Both the position numbers and the translations under genes were made by a program. From Streptococcaceae bacterium (lineage in GTDB: Bacteria > Bacillota > Bacilli > Lactobacillales > Streptococcaceae), in NCBI GenBank assembly GCA_022484805.1, contig JAKVKP010000005.1:1-64000 (forward strand): 64,000 bases of DNA, in the 5' to 3' direction. Below, piece after piece: positions 15,262 through 23,696 of the stretch. Below the pieces are notes generated by a model, which saw only the letters and a program-made list of their open reading frames with translations, was not told the origin of the DNA and made no database searches. Position 1 is the stretch's first letter; each line of letters begins with the position of its first letter.

Positions 15262-16464
15262 ATGACAAAAATCAAAGAATTAACAGCTAATCAAACAGAA
15301 AATAATAAATTAAAATATACAGATGCTTTGGCAACTTTTTTTGCAAATCAAGCAGATATAAAACCTAGAGGGCGTGAAACAGTTTCTGAGCAGGATGAAC
15401 AAGGTGCATTTGTGAGACAGCCTAATTATTTTACGAGTCCAATCACTTCAGAAGATGCTGAGAATAATCAATATATCATCTATTGGTCACCTGGCTGCAA
15501 TTGGTCAAACCGTCCAGTTATTGTGAGAGATATATTAGGTCTTCAGGATGTAATTAAAGATTATCAGGTTGGTCATGCTGGTGAAACGAATATCTATGGC
15601 TGGGGCTTTCCGGAGGAATCGGACTTTAAAGATCCTTATACAGGTGTATATTTTTTATCACAATTATATAAGAATGCAGATTCAAATTATAAAGGTCGTT
15701 CAACCACGCCTACTTTTGCCAATATTGCTGAAAAAAAAGCTGCATCAAGTGACTATCACAGATTAACAAATTATATTGAAGTTTCATTTCGTCAATTTCA
15801 GCCAATAGATGCACCTGATCTTTACCCTGTTAAGTACCGTAAAGAAATAGATGAGTTTAATGATTGGCTATTTCCACATGTGAATAATGGTCATTATCGT
15901 CAAGCCTTTACTAATGTGCCCGAAATTTACGATGAATCACAAGCAGATTTTCACGCTGCCTTGGAAAAGCTTGATAAGCGTTTGGCGACTAATCGATTCT
16001 TATTTGGCGATTACATCACAGATTCTGATATTCGCGCATACGTAAGCTTGATTAAGTGGGAAACTGATTTCTATGTTTTTGTTGGTCCGCAAATTAAAAG
16101 AATCTCTGAGTACAAAAATATTTGGGCTTACATTAAGGAGCTTTATAATATTCCAGAATTCAAGCGCTATACCAATATTCCCAAGAAGCCTCAGGATGCG
16201 AAGGGTTGGATTAGTTATCTTGATAAAATTTCATTCCGTGATTTTGATGATTGGTTAGCTAGCGATGGTTCAAGAAAGGCACTTTCCTTGGATCCAGAGA
16301 ACATTTATTTGAGACATCCAAAGTCAGAAACGATTGAAGATTATCAAACGCCGATTTCTTTCTCTCAATGGAATGCTAAGGAGCAAGCAGTAAGAGCGAA
16401 TTGGCATTTTGAATTATCAACAGATGCAGAAATTAATCCATTAAAGGGGAAATTAAAGAATTAA
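15262..16464 (+). CDS. Xi-class glutathione-transferase-like protein, paralogue 3
   Basis: 400 residues, 25 nt after paralogue 2, RBS AAGGAG. SPGCNWSNRP holds Cys79. DYHRLTNYIEVSFRQFQ replaces the canonical glutathione-binding element as in the other two. DFYVFVGPQIKRISEYKNIW and the terminal EINPLKGKLKN align with the siblings. All three share AAK/EEK-rich loops and the same C-terminal extension, so they form one subfamily. Either they are specialised for related substrates or they assemble into mixed dimers; sequence alone does not decide. Confidence 0.75.
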   Translation: MTKIKELTANQTENNKLKYTDALATFFANQADIKPRGRETVSEQDEQGAFVRQPNYFTSPITSEDAENNQYIIYWSPGCNWSNRPVIVRDILGLQDVIKDYQVGHAGETNIYGWGFPEESDFKDPYTGVYFLSQLYKNADSNYKGRSTTPTFANIAEKKAASSDYHRLTNYIEVSFRQFQPIDAPDLYPVKYRKEIDEFNDWLFPHVNNGHYRQAFTNVPEIYDESQADFHAALEKLDKRLATNRFLFGDYITDSDIRAYVSLIKWETDFYVFVGPQIKRISEYKNIWAYIKELYNIPEFKRYTNIPKKPQDAKGWISYLDKISFRDFDDWLASDGSRKALSLDPENIYLRHPKSETIEDYQTPISFSQWNAKEQAVRANWHFELSTDAEINPLKGKLKN

Positions 16465-16477
16465 GGCGGAATAGACT

Positions 16478-17497
16478 ATGAATATTTCTTATGTAGAAAA
16501 TATTGAAGGTATTGATTATAAACAATTGAATGCGATGCTTGAAAAAAACACTACAAAGAAAGCAGTAAGAGGTGTATCGCACACGCAAACTGTCTTTGAA
16601 AATAGCCAATATTTTGTATTTGCATACAATCTCAATCAATTGATTGGCGCCATTCGCGCAATTTCAGATGGTGAGTGGGCTGTAATTTATGATTTCGTAG
16701 TTATAAAAGAGTACGCGACGAGGCAGATAAAGGAAGAAATCCTTTCAAGACTTGTTAAACAATTGGTGGGTCAACACATTTTCACTAATGCCACACTAGA
16801 AACATTGTCATTTTATGAGGAAAATGGGTTTCAGAGAACTAAAACGGCATTTACCTATGTTGGCTTTAAACAGGGAGAAAAAAATTATTCGAAGGGTTAT
16901 TTTTTACCGCAAGGTTATCAGTTTGAAAATGAGTTTTTTGAAGTGAAGCTGCCGTTTATAAAACGTCATGTACCAACAAAGAAAAAAAAGGTTACGATTT
17001 CATATCGTACAAGTAGAAGTGGTGTAGATTATAAGCGAGTCAATGAAATCATTAATCGCGCCTTTAAAGATGAAGGTAGCTGGCATTCTGAAAATATCGA
17101 TATTATAGAAATTGAAAAAACAAGACATCTCTTTGATATCAGTCAATATGTTTCATTTGCATATGATGGTGATAGGTTAGTTGGTGTAGCTAGGGCGATT
17201 ACGGATCAATTGGAAGAAGCATATATTCAAAATGTTGCGATTGACCCTGATTACCAAGGCTATGGAATTGGTTGGCAGGTTACAGTAACTCTATGTGAAG
17301 CCATTTTAAAAGCAGGACTTAATCCTTTTCTTCACACTCATCCAGGGGCGGTTGGATTTTATAATCGCGCAGGGTTTCTAAGAAACAAGATTGCTGTTGA
17401 TTATCGAGGAAAAGAGGATCAGAATAGCCAAATACCAATAGAGGTAGAGCAGGGTTTTTACCTGCCGCGTGGCTATCGTTTTATAGATGAATTTTAA
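16478..17497 (+). CDS. Tandem two-domain GNAT N-acetyltransferase
   Basis: 339 residues with two GNAT folds. Domain 1 (about 1-125) keeps the fold (AIRAISDGEWAVIYDFVVIKEY, FYEENGFQRT) but lacks the R/Q-x-x-G-x-G/A acetyl-CoA loop (YATRQIKEEI instead). Domain 2 (about 170-325) is complete: VARAITD, NVAIDPDYQGYGIGWQV with QGYGIG, and GFYNRAGF. So one domain is probably structural or substrate-binding and the other catalytic. It is the last gene of the transporter-GST operon, 13 nt after paralogue 3, and is followed by a terminator. Acetylation of the imported amine or of a thiol product is a reasonable inference. Confidence 0.8.
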   Translation: MNISYVENIEGIDYKQLNAMLEKNTTKKAVRGVSHTQTVFENSQYFVFAYNLNQLIGAIRAISDGEWAVIYDFVVIKEYATRQIKEEILSRLVKQLVGQHIFTNATLETLSFYEENGFQRTKTAFTYVGFKQGEKNYSKGYFLPQGYQFENEFFEVKLPFIKRHVPTKKKKVTISYRTSRSGVDYKRVNEIINRAFKDEGSWHSENIDIIEIEKTRHLFDISQYVSFAYDGDRLVGVARAITDQLEEAYIQNVAIDPDYQGYGIGWQVTVTLCEAILKAGLNPFLHTHPGAVGFYNRAGFLRNKIAVDYRGKEDQNSQIPIEVEQGFYLPRGYRFIDEF

Positions 17498-17588
17498 ATA
17501 ATTTATTTAATATCTGTTTTTTGATTAATCTTATTTTTATTTATAAAAGTACAACATTATTGTCAGCTAAATACTTGATATTATTTTA

Positions 17589-17622
17589 GACACTTTCTTA
17601 ATTTTTGGAGAGTGTCTTTTTT
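17589..17622 (+). terminator. Terminator of the ABC transporter-GST-GNAT operon
   Basis: GACACTTTCT (17589-17598) pairs with GGAGAGTGTC (17607-17616, two wobble pairs) and is followed by six T. It separates the operon from the GST gene at 17917. Confidence 0.8.
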
Positions 17623-17753
17623 CGAGGATATATTTTATTATTAATTTCAAAAGTTACTTATATGCAAAAATATTGACAACATTGTTGCTTGAATTGCTTA
17701 AAAAGAGTAAAACGAAGATAGGAAATTGTATGCTAGAAAAAAGGTGGCGATGT

Positions 17754-17785
17754 CAATTGAATATTTTATCTAAAATATTCAATTG
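17754..17785. repeat. Perfect 32-bp palindrome
   Basis: Arms of 15 nt, CAATTGAATATTTTA and its exact complement, separated by TC. No T-run follows directly. Located about 130 nt upstream of the GST-like gene, it could be an operator or a DNA cruciform/hairpin element. Confidence 0.6.
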
Positions 17786-17916
17786 TCGATAGTTTAAAAA
17801 ATTGACTAATTCTATTTTATCGTGATACCGTTTTAAAGGTATTGTGAGGTATTATTTATAGTTTTAGCCAAGACGCCTAACATTTTTTTTAATGTTTACT
17901 CTGAAAGGAAAAAATT

Positions 17917-18555
17917 ATGAAATTATTCTATGCTTCAGGTGCGAGCTCGTTAGCACCACATATTTTACTTGAGGAAAGTGAAATGGTTTATCAGCTTGAA
18001 CGAGTTAATTTAGATACAAAAAAATTTCAAGATACTGATTACAATTTGATTAATCCTAAATCGTATGTACCAGCCTTGGAAATAGAGCATGGCAATATTT
18101 TAACGGAGTGTGCTGTAATTTTGGAATTCATTGCTAGGACCTCGCCGGATAAAAGCTTTATGGGAGCCTATGGCAGTCAAGATTATTGGGAACAAAGAAT
18201 GTGGTTGAATTATATTGCAACTGAGCTGCATAAAAATTTTATTTCACCTTTTAGAAATGGAAATTGGCTACCGAATACTGTTGAATCGAAGCAACTAGTA
18301 TATCAACGTGTTTTACCAAGGTTAAAATTGATTAATCAAAAATTAGCGAATCAATCTTGGCTAGTAAACAATCAATTTTCTGCCCCAGATGCCTATTTAT
18401 TTGTCATCACTAACTGGCTCCAAAGATTAGAATATGGTTTTGATGGCTTAGAAAATTTATCGCTATTCGATCATAGAATGAGAAATCGTCATGCTGTTCA
18501 AAACGTTCTCCGTCAGGAAGGGAAGCCACATAGCCTAAAAGATGATAAGGCTTAA
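17917..18555 (+). CDS. Beta-class-like glutathione S-transferase with Cys10 replaced by Ser
   Basis: 212 residues in the GstA (beta-class) layout: MKLFYASGASSLAPHILLEE, then NPKSYVPALEI with the cis-Pro and a TECAVILEFIA segment for the glutathione gamma-glutamyl contact. In bacterial beta-class enzymes residue 10 is Cys (GACSL) and forms mixed disulfides with glutathione; here it is Ser (GASSL). The C-terminal helical domain has SAPDAYLFVITNW, close to the usual TVADAYLF. It has its own promoter region behind the operon terminator but may join the same thiol pathway. RBS GAAAGGA. Confidence 0.8.
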   Translation: MKLFYASGASSLAPHILLEESEMVYQLERVNLDTKKFQDTDYNLINPKSYVPALEIEHGNILTECAVILEFIARTSPDKSFMGAYGSQDYWEQRMWLNYIATELHKNFISPFRNGNWLPNTVESKQLVYQRVLPRLKLINQKLANQSWLVNNQFSAPDAYLFVITNWLQRLEYGFDGLENLSLFDHRMRNRHAVQNVLRQEGKPHSLKDDKA

Positions 18556-18612
18556 ACAATGCCGTTAATTCAACGAATAATAAATATTTTCATTATTTAC
18601 TCGTCTTTTTTC

Positions 18613-18673
18613 AAAGGATAATAGAGCCTGAGTTTGTATTATTTTACTGGTACTCAGCCATTATCCTTTTTTT
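18613..18673. terminator. Terminator between the GST-like gene and mleR
   Basis: AAAGGATAAT (18613-18622) pairs with ATTATCCTTT (18660-18669); an internal TGAGT/ACTCA stem extends the structure and seven T follow. The two flanking genes converge, and the reverse strand also has an A/T-rich tail, so it may serve both. Confidence 0.75.
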
Positions 18674-18682
18674 ATGCAATTT

Positions 18683-19585
18683 TTAACCTTCTATATTTTC
18701 TGTTTCAGAAATTGTATCTAAAATCTCAATTAATTTTTTTAGGTCATCACCTAATATTGCTTTTTTTAAGAAGGCGTATTGAATATAAAAAATTTCTTTA
18801 TCCTTAGCAATTAGTGGAATTTTGACCAAACCCTCTATATCTTGAAAATATGGAAAATCAGTCATTAATGTAATACCGATATTGGATTTAACCAGCTGAC
18901 CGATTGTTTGAACATCGGAAAAATAAAAAAGTATTTGTGCCTTTTTTTTATATTTTTCGTTGAGATTTTGGAATGCTTTCATATGTGTATATCCCTCTTC
19001 TAATAAAATAAAAGGATATTCTAGGGCTTCTTCAAATGAAATTTCTGCTTTTTTAGCTAAGGGGTTATCTTTTGAAACAAAAATAAAGAATTCTTGCTGA
19101 TGAATTAATTTAACGTTTAAATCTGGATGCTGCAAAGGATTCACGCTACCAATCAAGCTAAAATCTAGTCTTCCAGACAATAATTTCGCAAGTAGTTCAT
19201 TAGAACCACCTGAAATTAAATGAAAATTTGAGATAAAGCTAATTGCTCCCTTTTCATTCAATAATTGAGAAAATATCCTTGAACGAATAATCGGTGGCAG
19301 ACCTATATGGATTCTATTTTTCTTCGAATGTTCAATTGCACGTTCAACTGTAATAAATTCATCCAATATATTTTCAATATGTGCCTTTAAGATTGCTCCT
19401 TCATTAGTAAGCAATATTGAGCGATGAGATGCCTCTCTCTTAATTAAATCGCAGTCATAATATTGTTCTAATCGCTTGATGGCATAGCTAATTGTAGGCT
19501 GACTGACATTAAACTGATGTGCTACTTGCGTAAATGAAAGCAAATCACCCAGTGCGTTAAAATATTCAAAATCACGTATATTCAT
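18683..19585 (-). CDS. mleR: LysR-type regulator of malolactic fermentation
   Basis: 300 residues. N-terminal winged helix with FTQVAHQFNVSQPTISYAIKRLE (residues about 18-40) and a C-terminal periplasmic-binding-like effector domain. It is divergent from mleS-mleP with 155 nt between them, the classical mleR arrangement, so L-malate is the likely co-inducer. The symbol rests on position and family; the effector domain alone would not identify it. AGGAGG precedes the start. Confidence 0.8.
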   Translation of the reverse strand: MNIRDFEYFNALGDLLSFTQVAHQFNVSQPTISYAIKRLEQYYDCDLIKREASHRSILLTNEGAILKAHIENILDEFITVERAIEHSKKNRIHIGLPPIIRSRIFSQLLNEKGAISFISNFHLISGGSNELLAKLLSGRLDFSLIGSVNPLQHPDLNVKLIHQQEFFIFVSKDNPLAKKAEISFEEALEYPFILLEEGYTHMKAFQNLNEKYKKKAQILFYFSDVQTIGQLVKSNIGITLMTDFPYFQDIEGLVKIPLIAKDKEIFYIQYAFLKKAILGDDLKKLIEILDTISETENIEG

Positions 19586-19621
19586 TCTTCAATTCCTCCT
19601 TTTTTATTTTACCACTTAATT

Positions 19622-19650
19622 ATTTGATATAAATAAAATTTATTATAACA
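19622..19650. promoter_or_regulatory. Candidate LysR-type box in the mleR-mleS intergenic region
   Basis: ATAAAT (19629-19634) and ATTTAT (19638-19643) form an inverted repeat with a 3-nt centre, the T-N11-A type dyad expected for a LysR regulator, about 40 bp upstream of the mleR start and 100 bp upstream of mleS. AT-richness makes chance occurrence possible. Confidence 0.35.
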
Positions 19651-19740
19651 AGCCGATTTGACTATATTTATTATAGAGAACTAAAGTAACAAATGTAAAT
19701 TAGTTTTTTTACTAAATAATTTTAACTGGAGGATGTACAA

Positions 19741-21363
19741 ATGCGTGCACATGAAATTTTGAATGATCCATTTTTAAACAAAGGAACTGCCTTTACATTA
19801 AAGGAGCGTCAAGAGCTTGGTTTAGTTGGCTTGTTACCACCTCACATTCAAACAATTGAGGAACAGGCTGAACAAACTTATCAACAGTATTTGACTAAGG
19901 AATCAGATATAGAGAAACGTCATTTTTTGATGGAAATTTTTAATACAAATAGAACGTTATTTTATTATTTGTTTAATCAACATATTGTTGAATTTAATCC
20001 AATTGTTTATGATCCAACAATTGCTGAAACGATTGAAAATTATAGTCATCTTTTTGTTGATCCACAATATGCTGCCTATCTTGATATCAATCATCCTGAA
20101 AGTATTGAAGCAACATTAAAAAATGCAGCAGGTAATCGGAAAATACGTTTAATTGTGGCGACTGATGCTGAAGGTATTCTCGGTATTGGGGATTGGGGCA
20201 CTCAAGGCGTTGACATTTCGGTTGGTAAATTAATGGTTTATACAGCTGCAGCTGGTATTGATCCTTCTTGTGTGCTACCAATTGTGATTGATGCAGGGAC
20301 AACTCGAAAAGAGCTAATTGATGATCCATTATATCTTGGCAATCATCATGAACGTATTTATGGAGAGCAATATTATAATTTTATTAATCAATTTGTTGAA
20401 ACTGCGGAATCATTATTTCCTAAATTATATTTACACTGGGAAGATTTTGGACGCTCAAATGCTGCTAATATCTTGAATCAGTATAAAAACAAAATTCCAA
20501 CTTTTAATGATGATATTCAAGGAACAGGTATCGTCGTACTTGGCGGCATTTTTGGTGCTTTGGACATTACAGGTGAAAAATTAGTTGACCAAGTTTACCT
20601 TTGCTATGGTGGTGGTTCCGCTGGTGCAGGGATTGCAAGTAGAGTTCATGCAGAAATGGTCAGTGAAGGGCTATCAGAATCAGAAGCTTATCAACATTTC
20701 TTTATGGTCGATCAACAAGGCTTGCTGTTTGATGATATGACAGATTTAACGCCAGCCCAAAAACCATTTGCCAAAAAACGTGCAGATTTTGAAAAATTTG
20801 GTGATATGACGCAACTTTTAAATGTCATTCAGGCTGTTAAACCAACTATTTTGGTAGGAACCTCTACTGATGCGGGTGCATTTACGCAAGAAGTTATTGA
20901 GTCTATGTGTGAAAATACAGTACGTCCAATTATTTTCCCAATTTCAAATCCAACTAAAAAATTAGAAGCAACGGCAGAACAAGTAATTCAATGGTCTGAT
21001 GGTCAAGCCTTCGTTGCGACTGGTGTACCTTCGGGAACAGTTAATTATAAGGGTGTAGATTACCAAATTGGTCAGGCAAATAATGCTTTAATTTATCCTG
21101 GTTTAGGATTAGGAATGCTAGCTTCAGAGGCTTCACTGCTTACGGATGAAATGATTGGTGCTGCTGCTCATTCATTAAGTGGTCTTGTTGATTTGAGTCA
21201 AAAGGGTGCACCTGTATTACCGCCTTTTGAATATGTTGCCGATGTTTCTATCAAGGTAGCAGAAGCGGTAGCAAACATGGCACAAGAGCAAGGCTTAGCG
21301 CAATCACAAGAAACTGATATGATTAAGGCTGTTCAAAATCTTAAGTGGTATCCAAAATATTAG
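19741..21363 (+). CDS. mleS: Malolactic enzyme (NAD-dependent L-malate to L-lactate decarboxylase)
   Basis: 540 residues, the length of lactococcal MleS, opening [19 protein letters not shown]. The malic-enzyme scaffold is complete: GDWGTQG, the catalytic region [12 protein letters not shown], the metal site [12 protein letters not shown] and [15 protein letters not shown], and the nucleotide-binding [11 protein letters not shown]. The N-terminus and the partner transporter favour malolactic enzyme over malic enzyme. It decarboxylates malate directly to lactate with bound NAD+ and Mn2+, and generates proton motive force through malate/lactate exchange. RBS GGAGG; mleP follows after 13 nt. Confidence 0.93.
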   Translation: MRAHEILNDPFLNKGTAFTLKERQELGLVGLLPPHIQTIEEQAEQTYQQYLTKESDIEKRHFLMEIFNTNRTLFYYLFNQHIVEFNPIVYDPTIAETIENYSHLFVDPQYAAYLDINHPESIEATLKNAAGNRKIRLIVATDAEGILGIGDWGTQGVDISVGKLMVYTAAAGIDPSCVLPIVIDAGTTRKELIDDPLYLGNHHERIYGEQYYNFINQFVETAESLFPKLYLHWEDFGRSNAANILNQYKNKIPTFNDDIQGTGIVVLGGIFGALDITGEKLVDQVYLCYGGGSAGAGIASRVHAEMVSEGLSESEAYQHFFMVDQQGLLFDDMTDLTPAQKPFAKKRADFEKFGDMTQLLNVIQAVKPTILVGTSTDAGAFTQEVIESMCENTVRPIIFPISNPTKKLEATAEQVIQWSDGQAFVATGVPSGTVNYKGVDYQIGQANNALIYPGLGLGMLASEASLLTDEMIGAAAHSLSGLVDLSQKGAPVLPPFEYVADVSIKVAEAVANMAQEQGLAQSQETDMIKAVQNLKWYPKY

Positions 21364-21376
21364 GAAAGGCGAGAAA

Positions 21377-22657
21377 ATGAAAAATTTTAAAGACATTAAA
21401 ATTTCGGGAATCAGCCTACCATTATACCTGTTTTTTATAATAGTAATTGCTAGTGCGATTGCTCTGGATAAATTACCACTTAATATGGTTGGTCTAACTT
21501 TATTATTAGTCGCCTTGGGACATTTTTTATATTATATTGGTGAAAAGCTGCCCATTATGAATTCTTATCTCGGTGGTGGCTCGGTATTTACTTTAATTGG
21601 CGCGACTCTCTTGGCTTCCTTTCATCTGATTCCGTCTCATATTATAACTGCAGTTGGTAAATTTATGGGTGGTCAATTTGGTTTTCTTGATTTTTATATT
21701 GCGGCATTAATCTGTGGTTCGATTTTAGGCATGAATCGCAATTTATTAGTCAAGGCATCTACTAAATTTATACCTGTTGCTTTAGTTACTATGGTTGTCG
21801 GCTTCTTTTCGGTTGGTTTGGTTGGCATGCTTTTGGGTGAAGGCTTTGCTCATTCTGTAATGTATGTTTCGATGCCAATGATGGCAGGTGGTATGGGAGC
21901 GGGCATAACGCCCCTTTCTCAAATTTATGCAGACGGCTTGGCTCATGGCAATCAGGCGGCAATATTTTCGCAATTGGCACCATCAGTAACGTTCGGTAAT
22001 ATTATTGCCGTCATCGGTGCATTATTAATTTCAAAAGTATTTGCAAAGTCAAAATATAATGGACATGGTACGCTTATTTCAGCAACAAAAGAGGAGCTAG
22101 CAAAACCCAAAATTACACTTGACGCCCAAAAAATTGGTGTTGGTATGCTTTTCGCTTTCTCATTATTAACAGTCGGCTGTATTTTAAATAATTTTTTCCC
22201 TAAAGTTCATGAATATGCATTTATGATTATTATTGTATTTATATTAAAGGCACTTAATATTGTGCCCAAAAAATTGGAAGAATCTGTCGTGATGTTCAAT
22301 CAGGTGATTATGACGAATCTCACACATGCTGTTTTGGCAGGAATTGGTTTAGCCTTAATCGATTTATCAACTCTTGAATCAGCATTTACTTGGCAATTTG
22401 TTATTCTTTGTTTGACGAGCGTTATTTCAATGGGACTTTGTAGCTGGTTTTTAGGTTGGGTATTGGGCATGTATCCAGTAGAAACAGCGATTGGTGCTGG
22501 TATGATTAATAACTCAATGGGTGGTACAGGCAATATTGCTGTTTTATCCGCGGCTAACCGAATGGAAATGATTGCATTTGCTCAAATGGCGAATCGTTTA
22601 TGTGGTGCAATTGTTTTAATCTTAGGTGGTATTTTGATTCGTTTCTTTTATAGTTAA
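21377..22657 (+). CDS. mleP: Malate transporter of the 2-hydroxycarboxylate (CitP/MleP) family
   Basis: 426 residues and about eleven membrane helices. The two family signature loops are visible: MMAGGMGAGITPLSQIYADG near residues 173-192 and NNSMGGTGNIAVLSAANRM near 377-395, the GG-x-G re-entrant loops that form the substrate site. It exchanges malate for lactate (or moves malate alone) and is cotranscribed with mleS. A terminator closes the operon at 22714-22739. Confidence 0.9.
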   Translation: MKNFKDIKISGISLPLYLFFIIVIASAIALDKLPLNMVGLTLLLVALGHFLYYIGEKLPIMNSYLGGGSVFTLIGATLLASFHLIPSHIITAVGKFMGGQFGFLDFYIAALICGSILGMNRNLLVKASTKFIPVALVTMVVGFFSVGLVGMLLGEGFAHSVMYVSMPMMAGGMGAGITPLSQIYADGLAHGNQAAIFSQLAPSVTFGNIIAVIGALLISKVFAKSKYNGHGTLISATKEELAKPKITLDAQKIGVGMLFAFSLLTVGCILNNFFPKVHEYAFMIIIVFILKALNIVPKKLEESVVMFNQVIMTNLTHAVLAGIGLALIDLSTLESAFTWQFVILCLTSVISMGLCSWFLGWVLGMYPVETAIGAGMINNSMGGTGNIAVLSAANRMEMIAFAQMANRLCGAIVLILGGILIRFFYS

Positions 22658-22713
22658 TTATTTTGAATTCTAATTTTTATTTATATAGATGTACAATTGT
22701 TATACATATTACT

Positions 22714-22739
22714 AATCATCTCGTAAGAGGTGGTTTTTT
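22714..22739 (+). terminator. Terminator of mleS-mleP
   Basis: AATCATCTC and GAGGTGGTT pair around GTAA, with two G-U pairs, followed by six T. Confidence 0.75.
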
Positions 22740-23086
22740 AATTATATTTATTTGTAAAACAAAGCATTTTTCTTAAATTATTAATAACAAGCGCTATTTT
22801 TTTGTGAAACATGATATAATTGCCTTAATTATGCGGTATGTTCACGGCAAATCAGATTACTATTTTATTCATTAAAAATTGATAAGGGTAATAGCTGAGC
22901 CTATGGATAGTGATTTCTTAAAATATAATTTTAAAGTTTTTTAATTATAAATTGATTGATTATTATGAATGGCGTTGATTTATTTATACTTTTGATAAGT
23001 TTTATTTAATTAATGGTAGCGTTGAGACTGTCAATTTGGTGGTCGTTAAATTATTAAAGATAAAAGAAGAAAGTAGAGGGAAAACA
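22740..23086. other. Intergenic region before the PNPOx-like gene
   Basis: About 350 nt without a supported ORF. AT-rich with possible promoter elements; I see no riboswitch, repeat or remnant that can be named. Confidence 0.4.
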
Positions 23087-23467
23087 ATGAGTTTAAAACG
23101 TGCAACAGAATTACTTGATTTATCAGGTGTATTTTTTTTAGCAACGAATTCAGCTAATGGTGTACAGGTTCGGCCATTTGGTGTGTACATTGTCTATCAA
23201 AATGAAATTTATTTTATCACCAACACAAGTAAAGCAGTTTTTGAGCAATTGAAAGCAAATCAACGTGTTCAAATTTCAGCAAATCTTGCAGACAGATGGT
23301 TTAGAATTACCGGAGATCTAGTGGAGGGCTCAGGTGAGTCCTTAGCAGCCTTTAAGCAGGAATTTCCAAAATATGGTCAGCAAGACGATGCAGTGACATT
23401 TGTATTAAAAAATGGTGAATTAATTGAATATCCATCAAACGGTCCTGCGATTCAATCAATTATTTAA
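23087..23467 (+). CDS. Pyridoxamine 5'-phosphate oxidase-like split-barrel flavoprotein
   Basis: 126 residues with the PNPOx-like split barrel: LATNSANGVQVRPFGVY near 19-35, IYFITNTSKAVFEQLKANQR near 41-60 and a DRWFRITGDL strand. Members bind FMN or F420 or haem and reduce small molecules; this short single-domain form has no assigned substrate. Start ATG 23087 follows GAGGG with 7 nt spacing; the longer frame from 23036 lacks a ribosome binding site. It is monocistronic. Confidence 0.75.
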   Translation: MSLKRATELLDLSGVFFLATNSANGVQVRPFGVYIVYQNEIYFITNTSKAVFEQLKANQRVQISANLADRWFRITGDLVEGSGESLAAFKQEFPKYGQQDDAVTFVLKNGELIEYPSNGPAIQSII

Positions 23468-23537
23468 ATATTAACGCTGATTTTTAGGTATATTAAATTT
23501 TTTTGAAATTCAAAATTATACAATTCAACGTTTCAAA

Positions 23538-23569
23538 CGTTTTGCAATTTAATTTGTGAAGCGTTTTTT
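23538..23569 (+). terminator. Terminator, diverged copy of the rpsI terminator
   Basis: CGTTTTGCAA pairs with TTGTGAAGCG (wobbles) and runs into six T. The preceding CAACGTTTCAAACG and the loop AATT-T-AATTTGTGAA closely match 2044-2088 after rpsI, so the two terminators share ancestry. Confidence 0.7.
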
Positions 23570-23696
23570 GTATATTTTAATAGCAACGTGGTTATGGGAA
23601 GTAGTACTTCGGAGAATAATCAGCCATCAAACTTAATATTATTAAAATGTTTAAATCCATGATAAAATACTGTCTAAAATTGAACGGAGGAAATAA

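Larger units (their letters stand above)
17498..17916. other. 419-nt intergenic region with terminator and long palindrome
   Basis: Contains the operon terminator at 17589-17622, a perfect 32-bp palindrome at 17754-17785, a TTGACA near 17673 and a TTGACT near 17802 as possible -35 boxes, and AACATT/AATGTT around an eight-T tract shortly before the next gene. No ORF with a ribosome binding site was found. Confidence 0.5.
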
